Shown piece after piece: positions 42,586-51,440 of a stretch of 64,000 nucleotides of DNA. Origin of the DNA: Solirubrobacteraceae bacterium. GTDB taxonomy: Bacteria > Actinomycetota > Thermoleophilia > Solirubrobacterales > Solirubrobacteraceae. Both the position numbers and the translations under genes were made by a program. The DNA lies in contig JANWIP010000013.1 of the NCBI GenBank assembly GCA_025449845.1, positions 1-64,000 on the forward strand, given 5' to 3'. The notes beneath the pieces are model-generated. The model had not been told where the DNA came from. It saw only the letters and a list, made by a program, of their open reading frames with translations, and ran no database searches. Each line of letters opens with the position of its first letter. Within the stretch, counting starts at the first letter, position 1.

Positions 42586-44830
42586 GCCTCAGAGCGTGGC
42601 GCGAGAGCAGGCGGAGATCGCGCGGGGCTCGGCGGAGATCGCTCGGGGCTCGGCGGAGATCGCCCTGGGCTCGGCTGCCTCCACTCAGGCACCACGCCTG
42701 CTGTGCCTCTTTCACCTCAACCTGGCGTTCTCCTCGCTGGAGGAGGATTCCCATGCCGAGGTCATCAGGCGCTGCTACCGCCCGGCGCTTGAGCTGGCGC
42801 AGGAGACGGGTTTTCCCATAGCCCTTGAGGCCACGGGCTGGACCTTGCGCCGCATCGCCGAGCTCGACCCGAGTTGGATCGAGCTCCTGCGTGAGCTGCT
42901 GGCTCAGCGGCGTGTGGAGTTTGTCGGCAGCGCCCACACACAGTGCGCCGCGCCGCTGCTGCCGGCGTTGCTCAATACCTGGAATCTGCGCCTCGGGCGT
43001 GAGGTCTACCTGGAGCTGCTGGGCGTGGCGCCGCGGATTGCGCTCGTGTGCGAGCAGGTCTACTCGCCAGGTCTCGTGCCGCTCTACCTGCAGGCGGGCT
43101 ATGAGGCACTGATAGTCGACTGGGACAACGCGCGGCGTTCCCATCCGCAGTGGCCCACCGAGCACCGTTTGCACCCGCAGCGAGCGCTCGGCTGTGGGCG
43201 CTCGATCCCGATCATCTGGAGCGAGTCGATCGCCTTCCAGAAGTTTCAGCGCTTTGCCCACGGCGAGCTGGGGCTCAATCGCTACCTCGACTACGTACGC
43301 GGGGTCACTCACGGTGAGGGTCATGCCGGCCGCGCGCTGATGCTCTACGCCAACGACGTGGAGATTTTCGATTATCGTCCTGGCCGCTTTGCCGCCGAGC
43401 CCGACCTGCAGGAGGGGGAGTGGCAGCGCATCGCTGAAGGGCTATGTGCGCTGCGCGAGGAGGGGCTCGGGATACCAGCGCTGCCGAGCGAGATGCTGGA
43501 GCTGCTCGACGCCCCCGGTGCTGGCTGCGAGCTTGCGCTGGAGTCGCCCAGCCAGCCGATCCCGGTGAAGAAGCAGGACAAGTACAACGTTTCCCGTTGG
43601 GCCGTCAGCGGTCGCGATGACGTGGGTATTAACACCCGCTGCTGGCGGCTATATCAGCAGCTGCGCGACGACGAGTGCACCGACCCGGAGCGCTGGCGCG
43701 AGCTTTGCGAGCTGTGGGCCAGCGACTTTCGCACGCACATCACGCAGGTTCGTTGGGTGGCTTACCTTGAGCGTCTGCGCAGGGCCGAGAGCACGTGGCT
43801 GTCCTCGCTGCCTCACGCAGCCAGATCGGTTGGTGAAATCATGTCCGCTGGCGAAGCAAGATCGGCGGGCGAGGACATGTCGGCCGGCGAGAAGATGTCG
43901 GCGGGCGAGGAGATGTCTGCGGGCGAGGAGATGTCGGCGGGCGAGGAGATGTCGGCGGGCGAGGAGACGCCGGCGGCGCTTGAACCCGTCGAGCCGGCTG
44001 GGGCGGTTGCACGCAACGGGGACATCCTCGAACTAACGATGGGCGCGCTCGCGCTGCGTCTGAACCTTCGACGCGGCATGGCCATCGAGGCATTCAGCGA
44101 TACCCGCCTGGGCAAGCGCCCGCTGCTGGGCACGCTTGAGCACGGATACTTCCCCACGATCGAGCTCGGCGCCGACTTCTATTCAGGCCACCTCGTGCAG
44201 GAGTCCCCGCTCAGGCACAAGGTCACCGACCTGGAGCGTGTCCAGCCCACGGTCGGCCTCGATGAGCAGGGCCGGCTCTGCGCCCAGGCGCGGATCGCCA
44301 CCGAGCTAGGGCTGATCGAGAAGACCGTCAGGCTCGACCCCGCTGGCGTGGAGCTTGAGTGGATGTTGCATTGGACCGAGTTGCCAGTGGGCTCGTTGCG
44401 TCTGGGGCATGTAACGCTGTTTCCCGAGACCTTCGATGCGCAGAGCCTGTGGATGGGCACCCACAATGGGGGCGAGGGATTAGAGACACATCGGATCGCC
44501 GGCCAGGCCTTTGATCACGGCGCGTCCGTCTCCGCCCTGGTCTCCTGCCGTCAGGGTCTGGGCTTGACGGAGGGGGTGGTGCTGTTGGGGGACGCCGAGC
44601 ACACGATCCGCGTCGAGGTCGACCAGGCGTGCGCGCGGCCGCTGGGTCTGCTCACCTGGATTCCCGGTGGCGAGCGATGGTTCCTGCGCCTGTGCTTTGC
44701 GCTCGCCGAGTCCGACGACACGCGACGCGGTGGGATACCCCGCACTCCGCAGCGGCCACAGCGGATGCGCCTGCGCATAGGCGCTCAGCTGGGGAAGAGC
44801 CTAGCGAGAGCGTTTGATCGAGGACGATGA
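42575..44830 (+). CDS. GH57-like glycoside hydrolase with repeat-rich linker
   Basis: A 751-residue protein from TTG 42575, which has GGAGG six bases upstream. After a repeat-coded extension (AEIARGS three times) the catalytic half starts LCLFHLNLAFSSLEEDSHAEV. It includes RVEFVGSAHTQ and ALVCEQVYSPGLVPLY, where E may be the GH57 nucleophile, followed by MLYANDVEIFDYRPG. A linker of seven SAGE-type hexapeptides (43841-43966) joins it to a beta-rich C-terminal domain (LGTLEHGYFPTIELGADFY) like those of GH57/38-type enzymes. It could trim or transfer sugars on the glycan. There is no signal peptide, so it is cytoplasmic. Confidence 0.72.
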   Translation: MAVEPQSVAREQAEIARGSAEIARGSAEIALGSAASTQAPRLLCLFHLNLAFSSLEEDSHAEVIRRCYRPALELAQETGFPIALEATGWTLRRIAELDPSWIELLRELLAQRRVEFVGSAHTQCAAPLLPALLNTWNLRLGREVYLELLGVAPRIALVCEQVYSPGLVPLYLQAGYEALIVDWDNARRSHPQWPTEHRLHPQRALGCGRSIPIIWSESIAFQKFQRFAHGELGLNRYLDYVRGVTHGEGHAGRALMLYANDVEIFDYRPGRFAAEPDLQEGEWQRIAEGLCALREEGLGIPALPSEMLELLDAPGAGCELALESPSQPIPVKKQDKYNVSRWAVSGRDDVGINTRCWRLYQQLRDDECTDPERWRELCELWASDFRTHITQVRWVAYLERLRRAESTWLSSLPHAARSVGEIMSAGEARSAGEDMSAGEKMSAGEEMSAGEEMSAGEEMSAGEETPAALEPVEPAGAVARNGDILELTMGALALRLNLRRGMAIEAFSDTRLGKRPLLGTLEHGYFPTIELGADFYSGHLVQESPLRHKVTDLERVQPTVGLDEQGRLCAQARIATELGLIEKTVRLDPAGVELEWMLHWTELPVGSLRLGHVTLFPETFDAQSLWMGTHNGGEGLETHRIAGQAFDHGASVSALVSCRQGLGLTEGVVLLGDAEHTIRVEVDQACARPLGLLTWIPGGERWFLRLCFALAESDDTRRGGIPRTPQRPQRMRLRIGAQLGKSLARAFDRGR
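42611..42673. repeat. Three tandem 21-bp units (AEIARGS) at the start of the GH57-like gene
   Basis: Units 42611-42631, 42632-42652 and 42653-42673 differ at only a few bases. They lie in frame in an N-terminal extension ahead of the catalytic domain. Confidence 0.93.
43841..43966. repeat. Seven tandem 18-bp units (MSAGEE) in the GH57-like gene
   Basis: Seven in-frame copies of ATGTCGGCGGGCGAGGAG-like units encode MSAGEA, RSAGED, MSAGEK and four MSAGEE. The last four are nearly identical at DNA level, which implies recent duplication. They form an acidic interdomain linker. Confidence 0.97.
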
Positions 44831-45456
44831 GTAGGAGGGACACTCACAGCAGCGCCTATCTCGACGCCGTGGCCGAGCTCGCGCATGCCTTGGACCCGGC
44901 GCTGCTCGACGCCATGGCACGCGGCCTGGCCGCGGTGCGCGAGCGCGGCGGACGCCTGTTCATCCTCGGCGTCGGCGGTGGCGCGGGCCACGCTTCGCAT
45001 GCCGTCAATGACTTTCGCAAGCTGTGCGGCCTGGAGTGCTATGCACCCACTGACAACGTCTCGGAGCTGACAGCTCGTACCAACGATGACGGTTGGGAGA
45101 CCGCTTTCAGTGCGTGGCTTGAGGTCTCGCGCCTGTCTGAGCGCGATGCGCTGCTCGTCTTCTCGGTAGGCGGGGGCTCACGCGAGCGCAACGTCTCCGT
45201 CGGCCTCGTCGTGGCCATGGAGGCAGCGCGCGCGGCGGGGGCATCGATCTATGGCGTGGTGGGCGCTCCCGGCGGTACGCTCGCCCAGCTCGCGGACGTG
45301 GCGATCTTGATCGATCCTCCGGCGGAGCTGCGCACGCCACTGGTGGAGTCCTTCCAGGCCGTTGCCTGGCACGCGCTCGTCTCCCATCCCGGCCTCGCGC
45401 TCAGGCAGGGCCATTGGGAGTCGCTTGAGCGGGGATCCGCAAGTGCTTTGCGATGA
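44827..45456 (+). CDS. gmhA: SIS-domain sedoheptulose-7-phosphate isomerase (GmhA-like)
   Basis: A 209-residue SIS protein. GRLFILGVGGGAGHASHAVNDFRK and CYAPTDNVSELTARTNDDGWETAFSAWLE match GmhA-type phosphoheptose isomerases, as does DALLVFSVGGGSRERNVSVGLV. It should convert sedoheptulose 7-phosphate to D-glycero-D-manno-heptose 7-phosphate. It is coupled by ATGA to the GH57-like gene and followed by the HAD phosphatase of the same pathway. Confidence 0.85.
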   Translation: MSRRDTHSSAYLDAVAELAHALDPALLDAMARGLAAVRERGGRLFILGVGGGAGHASHAVNDFRKLCGLECYAPTDNVSELTARTNDDGWETAFSAWLEVSRLSERDALLVFSVGGGSRERNVSVGLVVAMEAARAAGASIYGVVGAPGGTLAQLADVAILIDPPAELRTPLVESFQAVAWHALVSHPGLALRQGHWESLERGSASALR

Positions 45457-46051
45457 CCGAGACCCGAGCGGCCGCGGGCGGCGGGCAGTGTTCCTCGATC
45501 GCGATGGGGTGCTGAATGATCTGGTCCACGATCCTGCTGTAGGGACTTCGGAGTCGCCGCTGCGGGTGTCCGACGTAAGCCTCATGGCGGGCGCCCCCGC
45601 GGCGGCGCGGGCGCTCGAACAGGCTGGCTTCATCTTGATCGGCGTCTCTAATCAGCCCGCCGCGGCGAAGGGTGGCGTGTCGCTGGGGCAGCTGCTGGCG
45701 GTGCACCTGCGCGTGAGCGAACTGCTGACGCGGGAGCGCGTGGACATTGCGGCTTGGCGCCTGTGCCTGCACCACCCGCGGGGCGTCATTCCCTCGCTGT
45801 CGCGACCCTGCACATGCCGTAAGCCGGCGCCGGGGATGCTGCTGGACGCGGCCCGCACCCTGGATGTTGAGCTGCCGGAATCGTGGATGGTCGGAGACAC
45901 CGACGCCGATATTGCGGCGGGGCGAGCCGCCGGCTGCCGGACGCTGTTGATCGAACACGAGGGCAGCTTCCATAAGCGTTTGCGGGGGTGCGAGCCCGAC
46001 CTGAGAGCCGCCGACCTGGCTCGCGGCGCGTCATTACTAATGGGGGTGTAA
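45443..46051 (+). CDS. gmhB: D,D-heptose 1,7-bisphosphate phosphatase (GmhB-like HAD)
   Basis: A 202-residue HAD-IIIA enzyme. AVFLDRDGVLNDLVHDP is motif I, ILIGVSNQPAAAKG the Thr/Ser motif, CTCRKPAPGML the zinc/lysine region, and WMVGDTDADIAAGRAAG the last acidic motif. All match GmhB, which removes the C7 phosphate of heptose 1,7-bisphosphate. GTG 45443 has GGGGA seven bases upstream and overlaps gmhA by 14 bases. GTG 45488 would remove the first strand. Confidence 0.87.
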   Translation: MLCDDRDPSGRGRRAVFLDRDGVLNDLVHDPAVGTSESPLRVSDVSLMAGAPAAARALEQAGFILIGVSNQPAAAKGGVSLGQLLAVHLRVSELLTRERVDIAAWRLCLHHPRGVIPSLSRPCTCRKPAPGMLLDAARTLDVELPESWMVGDTDADIAAGRAAGCRTLLIEHEGSFHKRLRGCEPDLRAADLARGASLLMGV

Positions 46052-46094
46052 TTAGGAACATTTCAAGGAGAAGAACGCTGCTACCTTGCCCCGC

Positions 46095-46814
46095 ATGGCC
46101 TCTCTGCTCGATCGAATCTCTACACGAGTATTCGCCGACGGTGCGGACCTGCAGGGCATCCTTGCCCTCGCGGCCGATCCGCGTATCGCTGGATTTACGA
46201 CCAACCCCACGCTGATGCGCAAGGCCGGAGTGAGCCACTACGCCGAGTTCGCCCGGCGCGTACTCGAGCAGATCACTAAACACCCCATCTCCTTCGAGGT
46301 GTTCGCCGACGAGCCGCGCGAGATGCGCCGTCAGGCACGTCTCATCGCATCCTGGGGGGAGAACGTGTACGTCAAGATTCCCGTCACCACCACCGCTGGG
46401 GACTCCCTCGCGGAGCTCGCACACGAGCTCTCACAGGAGGGCGTCAAGGTAAACGTCACCGCCCTCTTCACGTCCGCGCAGGTGGAAGTGGTCGCGAGCG
46501 CCGTGCGCGACGGTGCTCCCTCCTGTATCTCCGTGTTCGCCGGGCGCATCGCCGATGCCGGCGTGGACCCCGTGCCGGTCATGGCGCGCGCGGTCGAGAT
46601 CATGGCGGATGCCCCTCGCTCGGAGTTGATCTGGGCTTCGCCGCGAGAGATCCTCAATCTGGTGCAGGCCGACCATGTCGGCTGTCACATCATCACCATC
46701 ACCCACGATCTGCTGAAGAAGCTCGACGGTCTCGGCAAGGACCTCGACCAGTTTTCGCTGGAGACCGTGCGCATGTTCCACAGCGATGCCCTGAGCGCGG
46801 GCCTCGCGCTCTGA
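46095..46814 (+). CDS. Transaldolase family protein
   Basis: A 239-residue TIM-barrel aldolase of the short transaldolase/fructose-6-phosphate aldolase group. ITGFTTNPTL-type IAGFTTNPTLMRKAG, the Schiff-base lysine in NVYVKIPVTTTAG, and VKVNVTALFTSAQV and SVFAGRIADAG are landmarks. Sedoheptulose 7-phosphate is a transaldolase substrate and product and is also the entry point of the heptose pathway whose enzymes flank this gene, so it may supply the precursor. AAGGAG at 46064 lies far from the ATG; TTG 46086 is an alternative start. Confidence 0.86.
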   Translation: MASLLDRISTRVFADGADLQGILALAADPRIAGFTTNPTLMRKAGVSHYAEFARRVLEQITKHPISFEVFADEPREMRRQARLIASWGENVYVKIPVTTTAGDSLAELAHELSQEGVKVNVTALFTSAQVEVVASAVRDGAPSCISVFAGRIADAGVDPVPVMARAVEIMADAPRSELIWASPREILNLVQADHVGCHIITITHDLLKKLDGLGKDLDQFSLETVRMFHSDALSAGLAL

Positions 46815-46817
46815 TTC

Positions 46818-47804
46818 ATGCCAATGAGACGCGTCTGCATCACTGGCGGCGCGGGGTTCATCGGCAGCAACCTTGCGGAGCGCTTGAGCGCGCTCGGGGT
46901 GGAAGTGGTGATCGTCGAGAACTTCCGCTCGGGACGGCTGGAGTTCGTGGCCGACACCCTGGCGCGCCCAGGGGTGAGGCTGATCGAGGGCGACGTGCTC
47001 GACACCGCGCTGCTCGAGGATGCCCTGGAGGGCTGCGACTGGGTCTTCCATCTGCAGGCCAATGCCGATGTGCGTCACGGCCTGGAGCATCCGCGGCTTG
47101 ACCTGGAGCAGAACACGATCGCCACATCGGGCGTGCTTGAGGCGATGCGCGCGCGAGGCGTCGAGCGGATCGCGTTCGCATCGACCGGCTCGGTGTATGG
47201 AGAGCCCGAGGTCTTTCCCACCCCCGAGGATGCTCCCTTTCCGGTCCAGACCTCGCTGTACGCAGCCTCCAAGCTCGCCGGCGAGGGTCTGATCGCCGCC
47301 TATGCCTGCGGCTATGGCTTCACCGGGCTGATCTTTCGCTTCGTCTCGATTCTGGGCGAGCGCTACACGCACGGGCACGTATTCGACTTCTACCGCGCGC
47401 TCCAGCACGATCCCACGCGGCTGAAGGTGTTGGGCGACGGACGCCAGCAGAAGTCCTATCTCTACGTGCAGGACTGTCTCGACGCGATGCTGCTCGCCGC
47501 CGAGCGCCATCGGCGGGAGGCGGGCGTCCACATCTACAACCTCGGCACCGAGGAGACGGTTGTGGTCGACGACTCGATCCGCATCATCGCCGAGCATCTG
47601 GAGCTCGCTCCGCGCGTCGAATACAGTGGCGGCCGTCGCGGCTGGATAGGCGACAGTCCGCTGATCCAGCTCGACACCACGCGCATCCGTGGGCTCGGCT
47701 GGACGCCCCAGCTGGGCATCGAAGCGAGCGTGCGCCGCACGCTTGAGTGGTTGGACGCCAACGAGTACGTCTGGCTTCCGACGCCGAGCGAGGCGGCGCT
47801 ATGA
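46818..47804 (+). CDS. NAD-dependent NDP-sugar epimerase
   Basis: A 328-residue extended SDR. VCITGGAGFIGSNLAERLS binds NAD, FASTGSVYGEPEVFPTPEDAPFPVQTSLYAASKLAGEG carries the catalytic Thr/Tyr/Lys, and DGRQQKSYLYVQDCLDAML is typical of UDP-glucose 4-epimerase-like enzymes in heptose and exopolysaccharide loci. It overlaps hddA by ATGA. Its partner in the locus suggests a GDP-heptose or related substrate, but this is not proven. Confidence 0.86.
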   Translation: MPMRRVCITGGAGFIGSNLAERLSALGVEVVIVENFRSGRLEFVADTLARPGVRLIEGDVLDTALLEDALEGCDWVFHLQANADVRHGLEHPRLDLEQNTIATSGVLEAMRARGVERIAFASTGSVYGEPEVFPTPEDAPFPVQTSLYAASKLAGEGLIAAYACGYGFTGLIFRFVSILGERYTHGHVFDFYRALQHDPTRLKVLGDGRQQKSYLYVQDCLDAMLLAAERHRREAGVHIYNLGTEETVVVDDSIRIIAEHLELAPRVEYSGGRRGWIGDSPLIQLDTTRIRGLGWTPQLGIEASVRRTLEWLDANEYVWLPTPSEAAL

Positions 47805-48787
47805 GCGTGATCTTCAGCCGCGCACCGTTGCGCATCTCCCTGGGCGGCGGCGGCACCGATCTCCCCTCCTACTACCGCGATCACGGCGGCTTCTTCGTTT
47901 CCGGGGCGATCGACAAGTACGTCTACATGCTCACCCACACGGTCTTCCAGCGCCGCTATCGCATGAAGTACTCAGAGCTCGAGGAGGTCGACGAGATCCA
48001 TCAGATCCGTCACCCCATCCTGCGCGAGGGTCTGCTGCGTCATTGGAGCGGCAATCCGCTGGAGATCGCCTCGGTGGCCGACGTGCCCGCGGGCACCGGC
48101 ATGGGCTCCTCCGGCGCCTACACCGTCTGCCTGCTCAAGAGCCTCGTGCGCGCCCGACACACCTCGATCGGTCCCGGCGATCTCGCCGAGGCGGCGTGTG
48201 AGATCGAGATGAACGTGCTCGGCGAGCCGGTGGGCAAGCAGGACCCCTATGTGGCCGCTCACGGAGGGATCTGCGCCTACATCGTGCACAAGAAAGGCGA
48301 GGTCGAAGTCGAGCCGCTCGAGCTCGCGCCTGAAGTGCTCAGACGCCTGCGCGATCAGCTGCTGCTCTTCTACACCGGCGAGGCCCGCTCCGCCTCGGCG
48401 GTGCTGGCTGACCAGGACAGGCGCTCCAAGGCAGGCGATCCGCGGATGATCGAGAATCTCCACCGCACGAAGGAGTTGGGGGGGGAAATCCACAAGCTGC
48501 TTGCGGGCGGGGATCTGGATGGCTACGCCGAGCTGATGCACGAGCACTGGCTGCACAAGCGCAGCCGCTCGCCGGGCATGGCCAGCGAGCGCATCGACGA
48601 TCTCTACGCTCGCGCTCGGCGCAGTGGAGCCATCGGCGGCAAGCTCGTGGGAGCAGGCGGCGGTGGATTCCTGCTCGTCTATGCCCGTCGCCCGGAGGAC
48701 ACCCGGCAGGCGATGGCGCTCGCCGGAGCCTCCGAGCTGGCATTTGACTTCGAGTTCGGTGGCGCACACGCAAGCGAGTACGCATGA
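47801..48787 (+). CDS. hddA: D-glycero-D-manno-heptose 7-phosphate kinase (HddA-like GHMP kinase)
   Basis: A 328-residue GHMP kinase. SRAPLRISLGGGGTDLPSYYRDHGG is diagnostic of HddA-type kinases, VPAGTGMGSSGAYTV is the GHMP ATP loop, and GGKLVGAGGGGFLLVYA the third motif. It phosphorylates heptose 7-phosphate at C1. Together with GmhA-like, GmhB-like and an HddC-like nucleotidyltransferase it would give GDP-D-glycero-D-manno-heptose, as in S-layer glycan pathways of Gram-positive bacteria. ATGA overlaps on both sides. Confidence 0.88.
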   Translation: MSVIFSRAPLRISLGGGGTDLPSYYRDHGGFFVSGAIDKYVYMLTHTVFQRRYRMKYSELEEVDEIHQIRHPILREGLLRHWSGNPLEIASVADVPAGTGMGSSGAYTVCLLKSLVRARHTSIGPGDLAEAACEIEMNVLGEPVGKQDPYVAAHGGICAYIVHKKGEVEVEPLELAPEVLRRLRDQLLLFYTGEARSASAVLADQDRRSKAGDPRMIENLHRTKELGGEIHKLLAGGDLDGYAELMHEHWLHKRSRSPGMASERIDDLYARARRSGAIGGKLVGAGGGGFLLVYARRPEDTRQAMALAGASELAFDFEFGGAHASEYA

Positions 48788-49929
48788 GTGCCAGCGCCAA
48801 GCCGATGGAAGAGGACCGACTGGGTGTAGCGATCGTGGGCTGCGGGCGGATCGGGATCAAGCGGGCGCAGGCCCTCGCCCCCGGTGATGAGCTGCTTGCC
48901 TGCTATGACCTCGACGCAGGCGCGGCGGCAAGCCTGGCTGGGCAGTACGGCGCGCGCGCCTGCGCCACCATCGCGGAGCTGCTCGACACGCGGCCGCGGA
49001 TCGTTGTCGTGGCCACCGTTCACGACTGTCTGGCGGAGCTGTCCGAGCAGGCTCTGCGGGCCGGGGCGCATGTGCTGGTGGAGAAGCCCGCGGGCATTTC
49101 CAGTGCCCAGATCGACAGCTTGATCGAGTGTCAGCATGCCTGCGGGCGGTTGGTCAAGGTGGGATTCAACCATCGCTTTCATCCGGCGCTGGCACGTCTC
49201 GCGCAGGAGGTTCACAGCGGACGCCACGGCGAGCTCATGTACCTGCGTGGCCGTTACGGTCACGGCGGACGCCCCGGTTACGAGCGCGAGTGGCGCGCCG
49301 ATCCGGTGCGCTCCGGTGGTGGTGAGCTAGTCGACCAGGGCGTGCACCTGCTCGACCTCAGCCACTGGCTGGCAGGCCCGCTGCCGTTGCACAGCGCGCT
49401 ATTGCGTACCAACTTCTGGGACACCGCCGTGGAGGACAACGCCGCGCTGATCCTGGGCGAGTCCGGGTCGCGCGGCGAGTCGGGATTGCCCGGCGGTTTG
49501 GGGTTGCCCGATGGGTTGGGGTTGCCCGATGGGTCGGGATTGACCGGTGGGTCCCGGTTGTCCAGCGATCCGTGGGCGATGCTGCACGTGAGCTGGACGG
49601 AGTGGAAGAACCTCTTCTCACTTGAGGTCTACTGCCGCACCGCAAAGATCCAGGTGGACGGGCTTGGGGGCTCCTACGGTTTGCCCCAGCTGCGCATCTT
49701 CAAGATGCGGCCCGAGCTGGGGCCGCCCGATATCGAGGAGATCTCCTACCCCGACCGGGACGTCTCCTGGGATGCCGAGTGGAAGCACTTCGCCGCGGCG
49801 GTGCGGGCCGCCGATGGTCGGTCGCTGCTGGGTGACCTGGGCGATGCGCGCTATGCGTGGGCGCAGGTCGAGGCCGCCTACGCGATGGCGGTAGGTCCAC
49901 CCAGCCATCCACTGGCGGTGGGTCGATGA
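48784..49929 (+). CDS. Gfo/Idh/MocA-type oxidoreductase
   Basis: A 381-residue NAD(P)-dependent sugar oxidoreductase. VAIVGCGRIGIKRAQAL is the Rossmann motif, HVLVEKPAGIS holds the catalytic EKP, VKVGFNHRFHPAL follows, and GGELVDQGVHLLDLSHWLAG contains the D-x-x-x-H catalytic pair. Four in-frame 18-bp repeats (49486-49557) code an extra Gly/Leu/Pro/Asp loop in the C-terminal beta sheet. It is coupled by ATGA to hddA and to the following UGD-like gene, so probably acts on the heptose or another NDP-sugar. Confidence 0.87.
   Translation: MSASAKPMEEDRLGVAIVGCGRIGIKRAQALAPGDELLACYDLDAGAAASLAGQYGARACATIAELLDTRPRIVVVATVHDCLAELSEQALRAGAHVLVEKPAGISSAQIDSLIECQHACGRLVKVGFNHRFHPALARLAQEVHSGRHGELMYLRGRYGHGGRPGYEREWRADPVRSGGGELVDQGVHLLDLSHWLAGPLPLHSALLRTNFWDTAVEDNAALILGESGSRGESGLPGGLGLPDGLGLPDGSGLTGGSRLSSDPWAMLHVSWTEWKNLFSLEVYCRTAKIQVDGLGGSYGLPQLRIFKMRPELGPPDIEEISYPDRDVSWDAEWKHFAAAVRAADGRSLLGDLGDARYAWAQVEAAYAMAVGPPSHPLAVGR
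49486..49557. repeat. Four tandem 18-bp units in the oxidoreductase gene
   Basis: Units TTGCCCGATGGGTTGGGG and variants at 49486, 49504, 49522 and 49540 encode LPGGLG, LPDGLG, LPDGSG and LTGGSR. The region just upstream (49459-49485) looks like a more decayed part of the same array. Confidence 0.93.
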
Positions 49930-51440
49930 GCCCGTCGGCGACGAGTGCTCGCGCGCGCGGACCCGCCATCGGCGTGCTCGGGCTGTGGCATCTTGGGAGC
50001 GTCACCGCCGCTTGCCTGGCCGCCGCCGGCTATGAGGTAATCGGCGTCGACCCCGACCCGTCTGTCGTCGCGGGGCTCGCCGCCGGGCACCCCCCGGTGT
50101 ATGAGCCAGGGCTCGCCGAGCTGCTCGCCCACAGCGCCGAGCGCCTGCACTTCTCCGCCGACGCGGCAGCGCTGGCGGGGGTCAGCAGGGTGTGGGTCGC
50201 CTTCGACACCCCGGTTGACGAGGACGACCGGGCTGATGTCGAGTGGGTCCTCGACCAGGCCGCTCGACTGCTTGTCCCGCTGCCCATCGGCGCGCTTGTG
50301 ATCGTTTCCTCTCAGCTGCCCGCCGGAAGCGTCGCCAGGTTGCGAGCGCGCTGCGCCGCTCTGCGCGGCGAGGACGGACTGCGCGACGAGGACGGACTAC
50401 GCGGCAAGGACGGACTACGCGGCAAGGACGGGCTGCGCTTCGCGTGCGTGCCTGAGAACCTGCGGCTGGGCAGTGCGCTTGAGTCCTTCAGCGCTCCCGC
50501 GCGGATCGTCGCGGGCGTGCGCGGCGAGGAGGATCGCCGCGAGCTGGCCGAGCTGCTGGCGCCGTTCAGCAGCAACCTGCTGTGGATGCGAGTCGAGTCG
50601 GCGGAGATGCTCAAGCACGCGCTCAACGGCTTTCTCGCGACCTCGATCGCCTTCGCTAACGAGGTCGCAACGATTTGCGAGTCGCTTGGCGCTGACGCCT
50701 CGGAGGTTGCACGGGGGCTCAAGAGCGATCCACGCATCGGCCCGCGCGCCTATCTGGACCCCGGCGACGCTTTCGCGGGTGGCACGCTGGCGCGAGATGT
50801 TGGCTTCCTCCAGGCGCTTGCCGAGAGCAATGGATTGACGCCCTGCGTGTCGGCTGGTGTGGCCGCCGGCAACGCTTTGCACCGGCAGTGGGCCCGGCGA
50901 AGGCTGCTGGAGTTGCTAGACCTTGAGCACGAGCACTCGGAGGCCCCTCTGGTTCAGCCCGAGCCGGAGTTTCCCTTGCCGCCGGCCGAGCGACGGGAGC
51001 GCTCCCTGGCCGGTCGGATCGTCGCGATCTGGGGTTTGACCTACAAGCCCGGCACCGACACGCTGCGGCGCTCGGGGGCTGTCGAGCTGTGCCGTTGGCT
51101 CATCGACGCCGGCGCTCAGGTGCGCGCCCACGACCCGGCCGTGCATGTGCTCCCCACAGGCCTCGCAGAGGTGATCGAGCTCTGTGGTTCGCCGCTTGAA
51201 GCGGCTGCGGGAGCGCACGTGCTTGTCCTCTGTACGGCCTGCCCGGAGTTCCGTGATGTCTCTGTCGAGGAGCTCTTGGCGACCCTCGCCGAGCCGCTGA
51301 TCCTTGACCCCGCCGGCTGGCTGGCCGATGCTCTGACGGACAACGAGAACCTGCGCTATGCGCGCGTTGGCATGCCGTTCCCCGGCCGGCATCCGGCCGC
51401 TTCTCGCGCGGCGGTACAGGGGGTGTTCCGTGAGCGGTGA
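49926..51440 (+). CDS. UDP-glucose/GDP-mannose dehydrogenase-family protein lacking the catalytic cysteine
   Basis: A 504-residue protein with all three domains of the family. IGVLGLWHLGSVTAACLAAAGYEVIGVDPD is the N-terminal NAD domain, VSSQLPAGSVARLR follows, AEMLKHALNGFLATSIAFANEV carries the catalytic Lys/Asn, and IVAIWGLTYKPGTDTLRRSGAVELCRWL the C-terminal domain. Where the family has GFGGSCFPKD, this protein has AFAGGTLARD, so the thioester-forming Cys is Thr (about residue 287). It cannot be a normal four-electron dehydrogenase and may be a two-electron enzyme or a different activity. Four 18-bp repeats (50361-50432) insert GEDGLR-type units. Confidence 0.85.
   Translation: MSPSATSARARGPAIGVLGLWHLGSVTAACLAAAGYEVIGVDPDPSVVAGLAAGHPPVYEPGLAELLAHSAERLHFSADAAALAGVSRVWVAFDTPVDEDDRADVEWVLDQAARLLVPLPIGALVIVSSQLPAGSVARLRARCAALRGEDGLRDEDGLRGKDGLRGKDGLRFACVPENLRLGSALESFSAPARIVAGVRGEEDRRELAELLAPFSSNLLWMRVESAEMLKHALNGFLATSIAFANEVATICESLGADASEVARGLKSDPRIGPRAYLDPGDAFAGGTLARDVGFLQALAESNGLTPCVSAGVAAGNALHRQWARRRLLELLDLEHEHSEAPLVQPEPEFPLPPAERRERSLAGRIVAIWGLTYKPGTDTLRRSGAVELCRWLIDAGAQVRAHDPAVHVLPTGLAEVIELCGSPLEAAAGAHVLVLCTACPEFRDVSVEELLATLAEPLILDPAGWLADALTDNENLRYARVGMPFPGRHPAASRAAVQGVFRER
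50361..50432. repeat. Four tandem 18-bp units in the UGD-like gene
   Basis: In-frame copies at 50361, 50379, 50397 and 50415 of CTGCGCGGCGAGGACGGA-like units encode LRGEDG, LRDEDG, LRGKDG and LRGKDG, within a loop before VPENLRLG. Copies 3 and 4 differ by one base. Confidence 0.95.
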
